Below are positions 1 to 10,092 of a stretch of 64,000 nucleotides of DNA, piece by piece. The DNA is taken from assembly GCF_001294645.1 (NCBI RefSeq), contig NZ_CP011868.1, positions 5,456,001 to 5,520,000 on the forward strand. Direction: 5' to 3'. Within the stretch, counting starts at the first letter, position 1. Every line of letters starts with the position of its first letter. The DNA is from Pseudonocardia sp. HH130629-09. Lineage in GTDB: Bacteria; Actinomycetota; Actinomycetes; Mycobacteriales; Pseudonocardiaceae. The notes under the pieces are model-generated. The model was not told the DNA's origin and searched no databases. It worked only from the letters and a program-made list of their open reading frames with translations. The translations under genes and the position numbers were made by a program.

Positions 1-1843
1 CGGAGACGAACCGCTCGGTGTTCTCCGGGTCCAGGTAGCGCAGGTAGTACCAGCACGACCCGGCCCACTGCGGCATCGTGTTCGTCTCGCGGCGGTACTG
101 CTTCGGGCCGTCGCCCAGGTCCAGCTCGACGGCCACCCACTCGTGCGCCCGGGACAGCGGCGGCTCCGGCTCGGAGTTCGCGTCGTCCGGGGCGTAGGTC
201 TTGGGCGAGTAGTCGTCGACGTCGGGCAGGACGACGGGCAGCTGGTCCTCGGGCAGCGCGATCGGACCGTGCTCGTCCCAGACGACCGGGAACGGCTCGC
301 CCCAGTAGCGCTGCCGGGAGAACAGCCAGTCGCGCAGCTTGTACTGCACGACGCCCTCGCCCGCGCCCGTCGCGGCCAGCCAGTCGATGATCGTGCGCTT
401 GGCCTCGTCGACGCCCAGCCCGTTCAGGCTGATCTCGTCGTTCGCGGAGTTGATGGTCGGGCCGTCGCCGGTGTAGGCGCCACCGTCCCAGTCCGACGGC
501 GGCGCCACCGTGCGCACGTGCGGCAGCCCGAACGCGGCGGCGAAGTCCCAGTCGCGGGTGTCCTCGGCGGGCACCGCCATGATCGCGCCGGTGCCGTAGC
601 CCATCAGCACGTAGTCGGCGACGAACACCGGGACGGCCGCGCCGTTCACCGGGTTGGTGGCGTACGCGCCGGTGAACACACCGGTCTTGTCCTTGTTCTC
701 CTGCCGGTCCAGCTCCGACTTGCGCGCGGCCTCGGCGCGGTACGCGGCGACGGCCCCGGCGGGCGTCGCGGCGCCACCGGTCCAGCGGGGATCTGTGCCG
801 TCCGGCCACTGCGCCGGGACCAGCGAGGACACCAGCGGGTGCTCGGGCGCCAGCACCATGTAGGTGGCGCCGAACAGGGTGTCCGGGCGGGTCGTGAAGA
901 CCTCGACGGCGTCGTCGGAACCGACCACGGGGAACCGGACGCGGGCCCCCTCGGAGCGGCCGATCCAGTTGCGCTGCATCGCCTTGACCGACTCCGGCCA
1001 GTCGACCCGGTCCAGGTCGTCGGCCAGCCGGTCGGCGTAGGCGGTGATCCGCATCATCCACTGCTTCAGGTTGCGGCGGAAGACGGGGAAGTTGCCGCGC
1101 TCGGAGCGGCCGTCGGGGGTGACCTCCTCGTTCGCCAGCACGGTGCCCAGGCCGGGGCACCAGTTGACCGGGGCCTCGGAGATGTAGGCCAGCCGGTGGC
1201 CGTCGATCGCCGCGCGCCGCTCGCCCTCGGACAGCTCGGCCCACGGACGGCCGTCCGGGGTCGGGCGGGTGCCGGCCTCGAACTCGGCACGCAGCTCGGA
1301 GATCGGGCGGGCGCGGTCGGCGTCGGTGTCGTACCAGGACTCGAAGATCTCGCGGAAGATCCACTGGGTCCAGCGGTAGAACTCGATGTCGGTGGTGGAC
1401 ACCGAGCGGCGCGGGTCGTGGCCCAGGCCCAGCTGACGCAGCTGCTGCCGGTAGCGGGCGATGTTGGTCTCGGTCGTCGTCCGCGGGTGCGTCCCGGTCT
1501 GCACGGCGTACTGCTCGGCGGGCAGTCCGAAGGCGTCGAAGCCCATCGGGTGCAGCACGTTGTGGCCGTTCATCCGCAGGTAGCGGCCCAGCACGTCGGT
1601 GCCGATGAAGCCCAGCGGGTGCCCGACGTGCAACCCCGCCCCGGAGGGGTAGGGGAACATGTCCATCAGGTAGACCTTCGGCTTCTCCGAGCCGGGCTGC
1701 CCCGGGTCGGGGGCGTGGAAGGTCTGCTCGGTCTCCCAGAAGTCCTGCCACTTCCGCTCGATGCGGGCGGCCATCTCGGCGTCGTAGCGGTACGCCGGGC
1801 GGTCCGCACGCTGCTCGGACGCGGTCGTGGTCTCGGTGCTCAT
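1..1843 (-). CDS. leuS: Leucyl-tRNA synthetase (C-terminal end outside window)
   Basis: Cytosolic enzyme that charges tRNA-Leu with leucine. Reading the minus strand from ATG at 1843 gives a protein beginning [11 protein letters not shown], with the class I HIGH-type motif HVGHPLG near residue 72, the LeuRS segment [20 protein letters not shown] just after it, and the editing-domain stretch [20 protein letters not shown]. The frame stays open to base 1, so the KMSKS loop and anticodon-binding part lie outside the window. A clear Shine-Dalgarno (GAGGTG) sits upstream of the ATG. The gene diverges from the small membrane protein gene at 2051. Identification is secure; only the C-terminus is unseen. 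Confidence 0.97.
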   Translation of the reverse strand, partial: MSTETTTASEQRADRPAYRYDAEMAARIERKWQDFWETEQTFHAPDPGQPGSEKPKVYLMDMFPYPSGAGLHVGHPLGFIGTDVLGRYLRMNGHNVLHPMGFDAFGLPAEQYAVQTGTHPRTTTETNIARYRQQLRQLGLGHDPRRSVSTTDIEFYRWTQWIFREIFESWYDTDADRARPISELRAEFEAGTRPTPDGRPWAELSEGERRAAIDGHRLAYISEAPVNWCPGLGTVLANEEVTPDGRSERGNFPVFRRNLKQWMMRITAYADRLADDLDRVDWPESVKAMQRNWIGRSEGARVRFPVVGSDDAVEVFTTRPDTLFGATYMVLAPEHPLVSSLVPAQWPDGTDPRWTGGAATPAGAVAAYRAEAARKSELDRQENKDKTGVFTGAYATNPVNGAAVPVFVADYVLMGYGTGAIMAVPAEDTRDWDFAAAFGLPHVRTVAPPSDWDGGAYTGDGPTINSANDEISLNGLGVDEAKRTIIDWLAATGAGEGVVQYKLRDWLFSRQRYWGEPFPVVWDEHGPIALPEDQLPVVLPDVDDYSPKTYAPDDANSEPEPPLSRAHEWVAVELDLGDGPKQYRRETNTMPQWAGSCWYYLRYLDPENTERFVS

Positions 1844-2050
1844 GTCCGTCTCACCTCGGGGATGCCTGTCGTGACGGCCCGACTCGGGGCCCGGAACACG
1901 TCGCGGCCGCTCGTGCGCATCACGCAGGAGGGGCCGTCGCGGCGCCGTGTTGTGGCTACGACGCCGCGCCGGGAAGTCGGCGGGCCGTGCACATGTGACC
2001 AGGGTAGCCGGGGCGGGCGCCCCCGTTCCTCCGGGTTCTACCCTGGTCAC

Positions 2051-2536
2051 GTGCCCACGACGCTCCGCCTGCTCCTTGCCGCCCTGCTCCTGCTGGCCGG
2101 GGTGGTCCTCGTCGTCCTCGCCGTGCTGGGGGCGACCGGCCGGCTGCCGCGCAACCGCTTCGTCGGTGTCCGCACCGCCGACAGCCTGCGGACCGCCGAC
2201 GCGTTCGCGATCGCCAACCGGGTGGCCGCGCCGCCGGTCGGGGCCGCCGGGGTGATCGCCCTGGTCGGCGGGACGGTGCTGCTGGCCCTGGACCGCCCCG
2301 GCGCCGCCCCGTGGGTGCTCGGCGCGATCGCGCTGGTCGGGACGGTCGTGCTCGCCGGACTCGGTGGCGCGGTCGGGGCGCGGGCCGCCTGCGCGGCGAT
2401 CGCCGCGCAGGCCGCGGCCCCGAGCTGCGGTGGGGTCTGCGCCGGCTGCGACCTGGTGGCCGGCTGCCGCGACGCGACCGGCACCGAGCCGGGCTCGGAG
2501 CCCGGGGCCCGCACCGGCCTGTCCCACGAGGCCTGA
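2051..2536 (+). CDS. SdpI-family small membrane protein with Cys-rich tail
   Basis: About 161 residues starting at GTG 2051. Three hydrophobic segments are visible (residues about 4-30, 60-80 and 90-112). Between the first two is the SdpI-family signature [16 protein letters not shown] followed by AIANRV. In Bacillus SdpI gives immunity to the SdpC toxin; most actinobacterial homologues have no proven role. After the last membrane segment there is a tail with closely spaced cysteines ([14 protein letters not shown]) and then a polar end. No good ribosome-binding site precedes the GTG, so it may be leaderless or start slightly elsewhere. A much longer reading of this frame to 143 is the antisense shadow of leuS. 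Family call good, function unknown. Confidence 0.75.
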   Translation: MPTTLRLLLAALLLLAGVVLVVLAVLGATGRLPRNRFVGVRTADSLRTADAFAIANRVAAPPVGAAGVIALVGGTVLLALDRPGAAPWVLGAIALVGTVVLAGLGGAVGARAACAAIAAQAAAPSCGGVCAGCDLVAGCRDATGTEPGSEPGARTGLSHEA

Positions 2537-2542
2537 CCGGGC

Positions 2543-2701
2543 CCACCAGCCGCGGGAACCCGGCCCGCCGGTGAACGGGCCGATGACCTCGTCGGTGCCC
2601 CGGCCCCCGTAGAACCCGCCGGGCTGCGGGCGGACCGTCTCCCCGTCGAGGGTGATCCGCTCGAACGGCGCCACGTGGACCGCGACGTGGTCGGCCGCGT
2701 C
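2543..2701 (-). pseudogene. C-terminal remnant of a DUF427-like protein
   Basis: Directly after the yqgE stop on the minus strand, one frame reads [20 protein letters not shown], then a [11 protein letters not shown] segment, then [15 protein letters not shown] recognise this as the end of actinobacterial DUF427-type proteins, which typically finish with FYGGWIT...VGPFKG..GT.GW. There is no start codon or N-terminal domain, the conserved Trp after FYGG is missing, and no stop follows the expected C-terminal Trp, so it is best read as a decayed fragment. Identification is from memory of the family and is moderate. Confidence 0.45.
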
Positions 2702-3296
2702 AGTTCCAGGCCGGATCCCGCGGGAACGTGGCGAGCAGCGCCAGCGGGACGCCCTGGCGGCGCAGCACCCGTTCCCACAGCTGGTCGTAGACGGTGGTCA
2801 GCAGGTCGTCGGGCAGGCCGGGGACGACGTACCAGTCACCCCGGGCGATCTCCCCACCCAGCTGACCCGCGTCCCAGCCGGAGTAGCCGGCGAAGATCCG
2901 CAGGCCGCGCAGCCGCCGCGCGAGCGGGGCCGGGTCGGAGTCGAGGTCGACCAGCTGCACCGGCGGCCGGACCGGCATCAGCCCACCGATCTCGCTGCCG
3001 GTCTCCCCGGTCCGCAGGGCGGCCAGGCAGAGCGCGGTGCGGACCTCCACCGGCCCGCCGACGAACATGGTCCCGGGGTCGCTGGTGAGCCCGGCCCAGC
3101 GCGGGAGCACGTCCCGCACGGCGGCCTGGCCCGGCCGGTTGAGCACGACCCCGAGGCTGCCCTGCGGACGGTGCTCGATCATGTAGACGACCGTCCGGGA
3201 GAAGTTCGGGTCGCCCAGACCGGGGGCGGCGACGAGCAGACTCCCCGGCGTGACCGGGGGAAGAGCGGCGCCTCGCGTGGCGCGGTGTTCCCGCAC
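2700..3296 (-). CDS. YqgE/AlgH (UPF0301) family protein
   Basis: About 198 residues from GTG 3296 to TGA at 2700. The family pattern is plain: [20 protein letters not shown] near the start, [14 protein letters not shown], then VGGPVEV and [14 protein letters not shown] in the second half. YqgE/AlgH proteins are widespread and cytosolic; biochemical role is not settled, though AlgH was first linked to alginate regulation in Pseudomonas. The frame continues upstream to 3368, but the GTG at 3296 gives the usual family length of about 190 residues. It follows pcnA on the same strand across a 140-bp gap holding repeats and a hairpin, so it probably has its own promoter. Confidence 0.85.
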   Translation of the reverse strand: MREHRATRGAALPPVTPGSLLVAAPGLGDPNFSRTVVYMIEHRPQGSLGVVLNRPGQAAVRDVLPRWAGLTSDPGTMFVGGPVEVRTALCLAALRTGETGSEIGGLMPVRPPVQLVDLDSDPAPLARRLRGLRIFAGYSGWDAGQLGGEIARGDWYVVPGLPDDLLTTVYDQLWERVLRRQGVPLALLATFPRDPAWN

Positions 3297-3377
3297 GGGT
3301 CCATGTTCGCACCTACGACGCGGACGCGGTTCTGCCACCCGTTCGCCGTAGCGTCGTACTCCGGACATGATAGTTCA

Positions 3378-3432
3378 TACGTTCGTGTAGGACGTACGTA
3401 CACCGAAGTGTACGTTCGTACAGGACGTACGT
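3378..3432. repeat. Two 22-bp direct repeats, 33 bp apart
   Basis: TACGTTCGTGTAGGACGTAC.. at 3378-3399 recurs at 3411-3432 with two changed bases (GT to AC). The 33-bp period is close to three helical turns, and each copy contains GACGTACGT, with a perfect palindrome GGACGTACGTCC at 3423-3434. Placement between pcnA and yqgE, on the promoter side of yqgE, suggests a regulator-binding site (inference). Confidence 0.6.
3396..3415 (-). terminator. cUUCGg hairpin behind pcnA
   Basis: On the minus strand ACGTACAC-TTCG-GTGTACGT forms a perfect 8-bp stem capped by the very stable cUUCGg tetraloop, starting 22 bases after the pcnA stop. There is no U tract, as is common in high-GC actinobacteria, so it could terminate pcnA transcripts or act as an mRNA stabilising hairpin. 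Confidence 0.5.
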
Positions 3433-3437
3433 CCTGG

Positions 3438-4949
3438 TCAGAGGTTCTCGGCCGCCCACGCCCGCAGCGCGGCCTCGGCCTGCTCGGCGTCCATCGGCCC
3501 CTGCTCCATCCGCAGCGCCAGCATGTGCCGGTAGGCCTTCCCGACGGCCGGCCCCGGCGGGATGCCCAGCAGCTCCATGATCCGGTTGCCGTCCAGATCG
3601 GGGCGGATCGCGTCGAGCTCCTCCTGCTTGCGCAGCTCGGCGATCCGGTTCTCCAGGCCGTCGTAGTTGCGCTGCAGGGCCGCGGCCCGGCGCCGGTTGC
3701 GCGTGGTGCAGTCCGAGCGGACCAGCTGGTGCAGCCGCCCCAGCAGCGGCCCGGCGTCGGCGACGTAGCGGCGCACGGCCGAGTCGGTCCACTCGCCCTT
3801 GCCGTATCCGTGGAACCGCAGGTGCAGGTAGACGAGCTGGCACACGTCGTCGACCAGGGCCTTCGGGTACTTGAGCGCCCGCAGTCGCTTGCGGGCCATC
3901 TTCGCCCCGACCACCTCGTGGTGGTGGAACGAGACCCGCCCGTCCGGCTCCTTGCGCCGGGTCGCCGGCTTGCCGATGTCGTGCAGCAGCGCGGCCAGGC
4001 GCAGCGTGAGGTCCGGCCCGTCGGTCTCGCGCTCGATCGCCTGCTCCATCACGACGAGCGAGTGGGTGTAGACGTCCTTGTGCTGCATGTGCTCGTCGGT
4101 CTCCAGCTGCATCGCCGGGACCTCGGGGACGACGTGCCGGGCCAGACCGGTGTCGCAGAGCAGCTCCAGACCCCGCCGGGGGTGCTCGCCGAGCATCAGC
4201 TTGGTGAACTCGGCCTGCACCCGCTCGGCGGTGATCCGGGTCAGCTCGTCGGCCATCGCCGTCATCGCGGTGGTGACCCGCGCGGCGGGGGAGAAGCCGA
4301 GCTGGGAGACGAACCGGGCGGCGCGCAGCATCCGCAGCGGGTCGTCGGAGAAGGAGCGCTCCGGGGTGTCCGGGGTGTCCAGGACGCCCTGGGCGAGCGC
4401 GGCGAACCCGCCGTGCGGGTCGACGAAGCGGCGCCGCGGCCCGGTCAGCTCGACCGCCATGGCGTTGACCGTGAAGTCGCGGCGCACGAGGTCGCCCTCG
4501 ACGGTGTCGCCGAAGCGGACCTCGGGGTTGCGGGAGGTGCCGTCGTAGGTGTCGGCGCGGAAGGTCGTCACCTCGAGGGTCTGCCCGTCGCGACGCAGTC
4601 CGACGGTCCCGAACGCGATCCCGGTGTCCCAGACCGCCTCGGCCCAGCCGCGCACGATCGCGAGGATCTGCTCGGGGCGGGCGTCGGTGGTGAAGTCGAG
4701 GTCGCCGGAGTCCCGGGTCGACGCGCCGGTACCGCGCAGCACGGCGTCGCGGACGCTGCCGCCGACGAGGTAGAGCAGGTGCCCACGGGCGGCGAACCGG
4801 GCGGCCAGCTCGTCGGCGACGGCCAGGACGTCGAGCAGTGCGACCACGGCGTTCTCCTGTGCTCGCTGCAACTCGTCCGGGTCCGGGGCGGATCCGGCCG
4901 GGGGCCGGGTCACCTGTCGGGCGGTGGAGGACGGGGACGACGAGGACAC
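3438..4949 (-). CDS. pcnA: CCA-adding tRNA nucleotidyltransferase
   Basis: Adds or repairs the 3'-terminal CCA of tRNAs. The nucleotidyltransferase core shows [15 protein letters not shown] and [12 protein letters not shown] (the metal-binding DxD), followed by [11 protein letters not shown]. The HD phosphohydrolase domain follows with ALLHDIGKP and [11 protein letters not shown] chose GTG 4949 (about 503 residues) because the frame's upstream ATG at 4988 only adds a low-complexity tail; the M. tuberculosis homologue is about 480 residues. It is divergent from the Nudix gene at 5110, the same arrangement as Rv3907c/Rv3908 in M. tuberculosis. Confidence 0.92.
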   Translation of the reverse strand: MSSSSPSSTARQVTRPPAGSAPDPDELQRAQENAVVALLDVLAVADELAARFAARGHLLYLVGGSVRDAVLRGTGASTRDSGDLDFTTDARPEQILAIVRGWAEAVWDTGIAFGTVGLRRDGQTLEVTTFRADTYDGTSRNPEVRFGDTVEGDLVRRDFTVNAMAVELTGPRRRFVDPHGGFAALAQGVLDTPDTPERSFSDDPLRMLRAARFVSQLGFSPAARVTTAMTAMADELTRITAERVQAEFTKLMLGEHPRRGLELLCDTGLARHVVPEVPAMQLETDEHMQHKDVYTHSLVVMEQAIERETDGPDLTLRLAALLHDIGKPATRRKEPDGRVSFHHHEVVGAKMARKRLRALKYPKALVDDVCQLVYLHLRFHGYGKGEWTDSAVRRYVADAGPLLGRLHQLVRSDCTTRNRRRAAALQRNYDGLENRIAELRKQEELDAIRPDLDGNRIMELLGIPPGPAVGKAYRHMLALRMEQGPMDAEQAEAALRAWAAENL

Positions 4950-5109
4950 GACGGGCCAGTCTAGGCAACGCGCCCGGCCGCCGGGCACGGGTCCTCCGGT
5001 CGTCCCGCACCGTCCGACCGGTGATCGACGACGGGGCGACCGGGTGACGCCACGGCCGAGGGCGGCTCGTCGACCCCCCTTCGGGCCACCTCCTCGTTAC
5101 CATCGCCAC

Positions 5110-5658
5110 ATGTCCCCCTCCCGCGGCCGCTCCTCGGCAGGGCGCGGCGCGGAACCCGGCCGTGAGAGCCGGGGCGCACGCGCCGGCCGTGCCGGGCGCT
5201 CCGACCGGTCCCCGGACGGTCGTCGCCGGCTGCGCACGGTGGACGAGACGTCCGCCGGTGGGCTCGTCGTGCATCCCGAGACCGGCGCCGCCGCGCTGAT
5301 CGGCCGGCTGGACCGCCGGGGCCGGTTGCTGTGGTCGCTGCCCAAGGGCCACATCGAGGCCGGTGAGACCGCAGAGCAGGCCGCGGTGCGCGAGGTGCAG
5401 GAGGAGACCGGCATCATCGGTGAGGTGCTGGCTCCCCTGGGCACCATCGACTTCTGGTTCGTCGCCGAGGACCGGCGCGTCCACAAGACGGTCCACCACT
5501 ACCTGATGCGCGCCCTCGGCGGCGAGCTCTGCGACGAGGACGTCGAGGTATCCGAGGTGGCCTGGGTTCCGCTCGACGAGCTCGAGGGCCGTCTCGCCTA
5601 CGCCGACGAGCGCCGGCTGATCCGGCATGCGGCCGACCTGCTGGAGGAGACGGCGTGA
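5110..5658 (+). CDS. Nudix hydrolase (MutT4-like)
   Basis: 182 residues from ATG 5110. A basic, disordered first 45 residues precede the Nudix fold; the Nudix box [20 protein letters not shown] continues TGI, matching GX5EX7REUXEEXGU exactly. Nudix enzymes split nucleoside diphosphates linked to another group; the precise substrate cannot be told from sequence. By position it is the counterpart of M. tuberculosis mutT4 (Rv3908), divergent from pcnA and immediately upstream of the large membrane protein gene. Its stop overlaps the next GTG start by 4 bases, so the two are translationally coupled. Confidence 0.88.
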   Translation: MSPSRGRSSAGRGAEPGRESRGARAGRAGRSDRSPDGRRRLRTVDETSAGGLVVHPETGAAALIGRLDRRGRLLWSLPKGHIEAGETAEQAAVREVQEETGIIGEVLAPLGTIDFWFVAEDRRVHKTVHHYLMRALGGELCDEDVEVSEVAWVPLDELEGRLAYADERRLIRHAADLLEETA

Positions 5659-7949
5659 GCCGGGTCGCGGCCCTGGTCGCGATCGTGCTCACCGCGGTGG
5701 TGGCGCTGTTCCTCCCCGCGGCGTTCCCGGCGGGCGCCCCGCACGCCGCCGCCCGGGACAGTCCGGTGCAGCAACCGGTGCGGCAACCGGCCCAGCAGGC
5801 CGCCGCCCCGGTCCGGCTCGACGTCGCCACGATGACCCCGCGGGTGGTGACGTCGGCGGGGCCGGGTGAGCTCGTCGTCACCGGCACCGTCACCAACACC
5901 GGCCCAGGGACCGTCGACGACCTGGCCGTCCGGGTGCAGCGCGGGCCGGCGCTCGCCGGTGAGGCGGCGCTGCGGACCGCGCTGGCCGGGGAGGCCGCGG
6001 TCGACGACGCGACGCCGCCGTTCGCCGACCTCGGCCCGCTCCCGTCGGGTGCGTCGGTCCCGTTCCGCTACGCCGTCCCGCTCACCGGGCCCCCGCAGTC
6101 GACGCTGGCGCTGCCCGACCCGGGCACCTACCCGCTGCTGGTCAACCTCAACGGGACGGTCGACGGCGCGCCGTCGCGGCTGGCCGGGGTCCGCACGTTG
6201 CTGCCGGTGTCGTCGCTCCCGGGGGCCGCGTCGCCGCCGGCGCCGGGGGCCACCGCGCCGGTGACGATGCTGTACCCGATCACCGACCCCCCGCGCCGGG
6301 TCCCGCCGCTGCCCGGCGAACCGCCGCTGCTGACCGACGACGACCTCGCGGTCTCCTTCGCCCAGGGCGGGCGGCTGCGCGGGCTGGTCGAGGCGCTGGG
6401 CTCCGCGGCGCCCGCCGGGTCCCCGACCCGGTCCGCGCTCTGCCTGGCGATCGACCCCGAGCTCGTCGCCACCGCGGCCGCCATGCGCGACGGCTACGAC
6501 GTCGTCACCGGCCCCGACGAGTCCGAGCCGGGGCGCGGCGCGGAGGCGGCGGGCCAGTGGCTGGCGGCGCTGACCGCGGCCGCGCGCGGGACCTGCGTGA
6601 TCGCCCTGCCGCCGTCGGACGCCGACCTGGTCGCCCTGGTCCGCGGCGGCCAGGCCGACCTCGTCCGGACCGCGTTGGACAGCGGCCGCCGGACCCTGTC
6701 CGCCGAGCTCGGGACCACCGTCCTCGACGGCGTCGTGTGGCCCGTCGACGGCGTCGTCGACGAGGCAACGCTGGACGCGCTCGGCGGCGGGACCCGGCTG
6801 CTGCTCTCCGCCGACGGGGTGACCGGCGCGACGGCGTCGGGCCGGGTGCGGGTGGGCGGCTCCGACGGCACCGGCCGGGACGGCGACGAGTCCGCGCTGC
6901 TCACCGACCCGCTGCTCACCGAGGCCGCGACCGGACCCGCCGGTATCGAGGTGCAGCAGGGGGCCGCGGGCGGGCTCGCCGGCCAGGACCTCGCCGGGGC
7001 CCTCGCGCTGCGCGCCGGGGAGGCCGACGGGCCGCTGGTCGTCGCGCCGCCGCACCGCTGGGCCGCGGACGGACCGGCTGCTGCCGGGGTGCTGACCGCC
7101 CTGACCTCGCTGATCCAGGACGGCCGGATCGCCCCGACCGGCCTGCCCACCCTCACCGGGGGCGAGATCCGGACCGGCGGGACACAGCTGTTCTACCCAC
7201 CGCAGGCCGGCGGCGCGGAGATCCCGGGGAGCATCGTGTCCGGGGTGGCCGACCAGGTCAGGACGATCGAGGCGCTGCGCGCCGCGGCCGAGGCCCGCAC
7301 CGGGGTCGGGGCGAGCCCCGCCGACGTGTTCGACCCGCTGGTGACCGGCACCCTGCGGACGGTGTCGTCGTGGTGGCGGGGCGACCCGGCGCGCGCCGAG
7401 CAGGAGCAGACCGTCGTCGCCGACCGGGTGGCCCAGATCCGCGCCTCGGTGCGGGTGGTCGAGCCGCCCAGCCCGTACTCGCTCGGGACCAGCGACGCAC
7501 CGCTGCTGATCACCGTAGCCAACGGGCTGCCGGTGACGATGAACGTGCGGGTGGTGCTGTCGAGCACCACCGGTCTGCGGGTCGCCCCGATCGAGGTGCA
7601 GGCGGTACCGCCGCGCGGCCGCGTCCAGGTTCGGGTCAGTGCCCAGGTCACCCGCTCCGGGGTGTTCAGCGTGGACGCCGGCCTGCTCACCCCGGACGGC
7701 GTCGCGCTCGGGCCGGACACCCGGCTGCGGGTCCGGTCGACCGTCTACGGAACGGTCACCGTCTGGCTGACCGCGATCGCGGGCGGCGTCCTCGTGGTCC
7801 TGGTGGTCCGACGGGTGCTGCGCAGGCTGCGTCCGGCCGCCGCACCCGGTCCGTCCGGTGGCCCGGGACCCGGCCCCGGACCGGGCCCGCCCCCCGACGC
7901 CCCCGTGCCACCGGGGCCGGCGCCGTCCGGACACGCCCACCGCTCCTGA
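5655..7949 (+). CDS. Large secreted, membrane-anchored protein (Rv3909-like, DUF6049 type)
   Basis: 764 residues starting with GTG 5655 inside the nudix stop. It begins with a signal peptide ([20 protein letters not shown]) and ends with a hydrophobic helix around residues 695-718 ([17 protein letters not shown]), an Arg-rich cytoplasmic flank and a Pro/Gly-rich tail, so most of the chain should be outside the membrane and anchored at the C-terminus. The extracellular part contains an early beta-rich segment ([19 protein letters not shown]) and a late one ([20 protein letters not shown]). Position equals Rv3909 of M. tuberculosis, next to the MurJ/pseudokinase locus. Biochemical function is unknown; a cell-envelope role is inferred from the context. 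Confidence 0.8.
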   Translation: MSRVAALVAIVLTAVVALFLPAAFPAGAPHAAARDSPVQQPVRQPAQQAAAPVRLDVATMTPRVVTSAGPGELVVTGTVTNTGPGTVDDLAVRVQRGPALAGEAALRTALAGEAAVDDATPPFADLGPLPSGASVPFRYAVPLTGPPQSTLALPDPGTYPLLVNLNGTVDGAPSRLAGVRTLLPVSSLPGAASPPAPGATAPVTMLYPITDPPRRVPPLPGEPPLLTDDDLAVSFAQGGRLRGLVEALGSAAPAGSPTRSALCLAIDPELVATAAAMRDGYDVVTGPDESEPGRGAEAAGQWLAALTAAARGTCVIALPPSDADLVALVRGGQADLVRTALDSGRRTLSAELGTTVLDGVVWPVDGVVDEATLDALGGGTRLLLSADGVTGATASGRVRVGGSDGTGRDGDESALLTDPLLTEAATGPAGIEVQQGAAGGLAGQDLAGALALRAGEADGPLVVAPPHRWAADGPAAAGVLTALTSLIQDGRIAPTGLPTLTGGEIRTGGTQLFYPPQAGGAEIPGSIVSGVADQVRTIEALRAAAEARTGVGASPADVFDPLVTGTLRTVSSWWRGDPARAEQEQTVVADRVAQIRASVRVVEPPSPYSLGTSDAPLLITVANGLPVTMNVRVVLSSTTGLRVAPIEVQAVPPRGRVQVRVSAQVTRSGVFSVDAGLLTPDGVALGPDTRLRVRSTVYGTVTVWLTAIAGGVLVVLVVRRVLRRLRPAAAPGPSGGPGPGPGPGPPPDAPVPPGPAPSGHAHRS

Positions 7950-8215
7950 GCCCGGGAGGGACGTCGGGGAGACACCGGGGAGGGATCGGGGGGAGACAAG
8001 GAACACCGACGTCGTTCGCCGTACGGTATTGACCGCTCGTCGCATCACCGCTGCTTTCGGGCGAATCGCGAGGATGGGTAGGCAAACCGATCGGCGCCCG
8101 TCACCGAAGACAGGGGAGACGGGTCCGGGGGCGTGTTCTCGGCTCGTCCGCATCCGACCGAGTGCCGTAGGCTGACGCCGGACACGACACCGAGCGCCAG
8201 GGGAGGGCGAGGCCG
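7950..8215. other. 266-bp gap where murJ would be expected
   Basis: No gene or gene fragment is visible. In mycobacteria the MurJ (MviN) flippase is the N-terminal half of the protein whose C-terminal half is encoded at 8216, and in related genera murJ lies at this place. Here only short GC-rich spacer with a strong Shine-Dalgarno at its right end is present. Confidence 0.7.
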
Positions 8216-10015
8216 TTGAGCGGGCAGATCGGCGAGCGCACTGCCCGGACCGGCCCCCACCCCGTCGAGGACGACGTGGCACCTCGTCCGCACCCGTCGC
8301 TCGACCCCGTCGACGCCGCGGCGACCGCCGACGCACCCGGGACCGCCGACGCACCCGGGACCGCCGACGCACCCGGGACCGCCGGGGCGCCCGCGGACGA
8401 ACAGCCGACGGCCGCCGTTCCCGCCGTTCCGGCCCAGGCCCGGCCCACCGAGCGCATCCCGGCCGTCCGCGAGACCGCGAGCACGACGGCGGGCTCGCCG
8501 CTCACCGAGCGCTACGTGCTCCGCCAGCGGATCGGGTCCGACCCGGCCGCCGGGGCGGAGTTCTGGCGCGCCGAGGACACCGTGCTGCGCCGTCCCGTCG
8601 GCGTCACGCTGCTGCGCAGGCTGCCCGCCGACGACCGTTCCGACGACCCCGAGGGCACCGCCCGCGCCGGTGAGATGATCGTGCGCGCCCTGCGCTCGGG
8701 CTGCTTCGAGCACTCCGGCAGTGCCCGGCTGCTCGACGTCCTGGCCCCGGGCACGCACGGCCTGCCTGCCGACGTCCTGGGCGCCGCCGTCGCCGAGTGG
8801 GTGCCCGGGCGGTCGTTGGCCGAGACCGTGGCCGAGGGCCCGGTCCGCGCGCAGCGGGCCGCGAAGGCCGTCGAGACCCTGTCGGCCGCCGCCACCGAGG
8901 CCCACCAGCAGGGCCTGGTCCTCGGCTGCGACCACCCGCAGCGGGTCCGGATCACCCCGGACGGTCGCGCCATGCTGGCCTTCCTGCTCCCGCGCCCGTC
9001 GGTGTCCGCCGCGGACGACGTCCGCGGGCTCGGCGGGGTCCTCTACTGCCTGCTCACCCGGCGCTGGCCGCTGTCGGTGTCCGACGCCGCCCGGGCCGGG
9101 CTCGTCGCCGCCGACCGCACGCCCGCGGGCCGGCTGCGCCCGGCGTCGCAGCTGCGCCCCGGGGTGCCGCTGGAGCTGGACACGCTGTGCAGCGGAGCGC
9201 TCGGCCAGGGCGACGGCGTCAGCCGGGTGCACACCGCCGCGGCGATGCACCGGATGCTGGCGGACGTCGTCGCGGAGGACGCCGACCAGGCGTTCTTCCC
9301 ACCGGTGCACGACGGCGCCCCCGCCGAGCCGGACGACGTGTGGCAGGACTCCGACCGGCTGCCCGACACCCGCAACGACCCCCGGCGCCGCCGCAACCTG
9401 CGGATCGGCCTCGGAGTGCTCGCCGTCGGCGTGCTGGCCCTGCTCGGGTGGGTCGCCGTGCAGCTGGGCATGCTGTTCGGTGGCGGTGGCACCCCGCCGG
9501 TCGTGATCCCGCCCGCGGCGAGCGCACCGGTGCAGCAGCAGGTGCCCGCCCCGCAGGACCCGGCCGCACCGTCGGGGACGGGCGTCGCGGTGCAGGGCGT
9601 GTCGGCGACGGTGTTCGACCCGGTCGGCGACGCGGACAACGCCGGCACCGTCGGCAACGTCGTCGACGGCGACCCCTCCACCGTGTGGAGCACGAGCCGC
9701 TACTTCCAGCCCTTCCCGGCGCTCAAGCCCGGGATCGGCGTGCTGGCCTCGTTCGGCGCCGCCGAACCGCTCACCGGGCTCACCATCGACTCGCCGACCG
9801 CGAGTGCGGTCGTGCAGGTCCGCTCGGCCCCGTCCGCCGCGCCGACGCTGGGGGACACGACGCTGCTCGACACCGTCACCCTGTCCGCGGGACGGACGAC
9901 GGTCGGGCTCGACCCGGGCCGCCCCACCCAGCACGTGCTGCTGTGGATCACGAACCTGGGTCCGAACAACCAGACCCAGATCGACGACATCACCTTCCGC
10001 CGCACCGCCCCCTGA
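8216..10015 (+). CDS. Pseudokinase with one membrane helix and extracellular discoidin-like domain
   Basis: 599 residues from TTG 8216, preceded by GGAGGG. Residues about 95-340 have a protein-kinase-like fold (LTERYVLRQRIGSDPAAGAE, EWVPGRSLAETV) but lack recognisable HRD and DFG catalytic motifs: the equivalents read LVLGCDHPQRVRITPDGR. A single helix follows near 398-422 (LRIGLGVLAVGVLALLGWVA), then a Pro-rich linker and a C-terminal beta domain containing VVDGDPSTVWSTSRYFQPFP, like an F5/8 carbohydrate-binding module. This is the domain order of the C-terminal half of M. tuberculosis MviN/Rv3910, where the phosphorylated pseudokinase recruits FhaA to regulate peptidoglycan synthesis. Here it is a free-standing gene without the flippase part. 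Confidence 0.82.
   Translation: MSGQIGERTARTGPHPVEDDVAPRPHPSLDPVDAAATADAPGTADAPGTADAPGTAGAPADEQPTAAVPAVPAQARPTERIPAVRETASTTAGSPLTERYVLRQRIGSDPAAGAEFWRAEDTVLRRPVGVTLLRRLPADDRSDDPEGTARAGEMIVRALRSGCFEHSGSARLLDVLAPGTHGLPADVLGAAVAEWVPGRSLAETVAEGPVRAQRAAKAVETLSAAATEAHQQGLVLGCDHPQRVRITPDGRAMLAFLLPRPSVSAADDVRGLGGVLYCLLTRRWPLSVSDAARAGLVAADRTPAGRLRPASQLRPGVPLELDTLCSGALGQGDGVSRVHTAAAMHRMLADVVAEDADQAFFPPVHDGAPAEPDDVWQDSDRLPDTRNDPRRRRNLRIGLGVLAVGVLALLGWVAVQLGMLFGGGGTPPVVIPPAASAPVQQQVPAPQDPAAPSGTGVAVQGVSATVFDPVGDADNAGTVGNVVDGDPSTVWSTSRYFQPFPALKPGIGVLASFGAAEPLTGLTIDSPTASAVVQVRSAPSAAPTLGDTTLLDTVTLSAGRTTVGLDPGRPTQHVLLWITNLGPNNQTQIDDITFRRTAP
8324..8377 (+). repeat. Three perfect 18-bp tandem repeats in coding sequence
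   Basis: ACCGCCGACGCACCCGGG occurs three times back to back, encoding repeated TADAPG in the disordered N-terminus of the pseudokinase. Such an array is prone to copy-number change without altering the frame. Confidence 0.9.
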
Positions 10016-10092
10016 GCCGACCCGTTCGCGATCGCGACGGACCGGCCCGGCAACGCCCGTGGGCACTCCGTCGCGCTGCCTACCGTGCGCGG

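Noticed and set aside
143-2050. Long plus-strand open frame of over 600 codons
   Set aside because: Antisense of leuS; translation is Val/Arg/Gly-rich without motifs. Only the part from GTG 2051 is a gene.
3313-5628. 771-codon minus-strand open frame
   Set aside because: Shadow of pcnA and the Nudix gene in another frame, with no family character.
10016-10092. GGCAAC...CGTCG as a SigM autoregulatory promoter
   Set aside because: Spacer is only 14 bases, shorter than the 16-18 expected for ECF SigM promoters.
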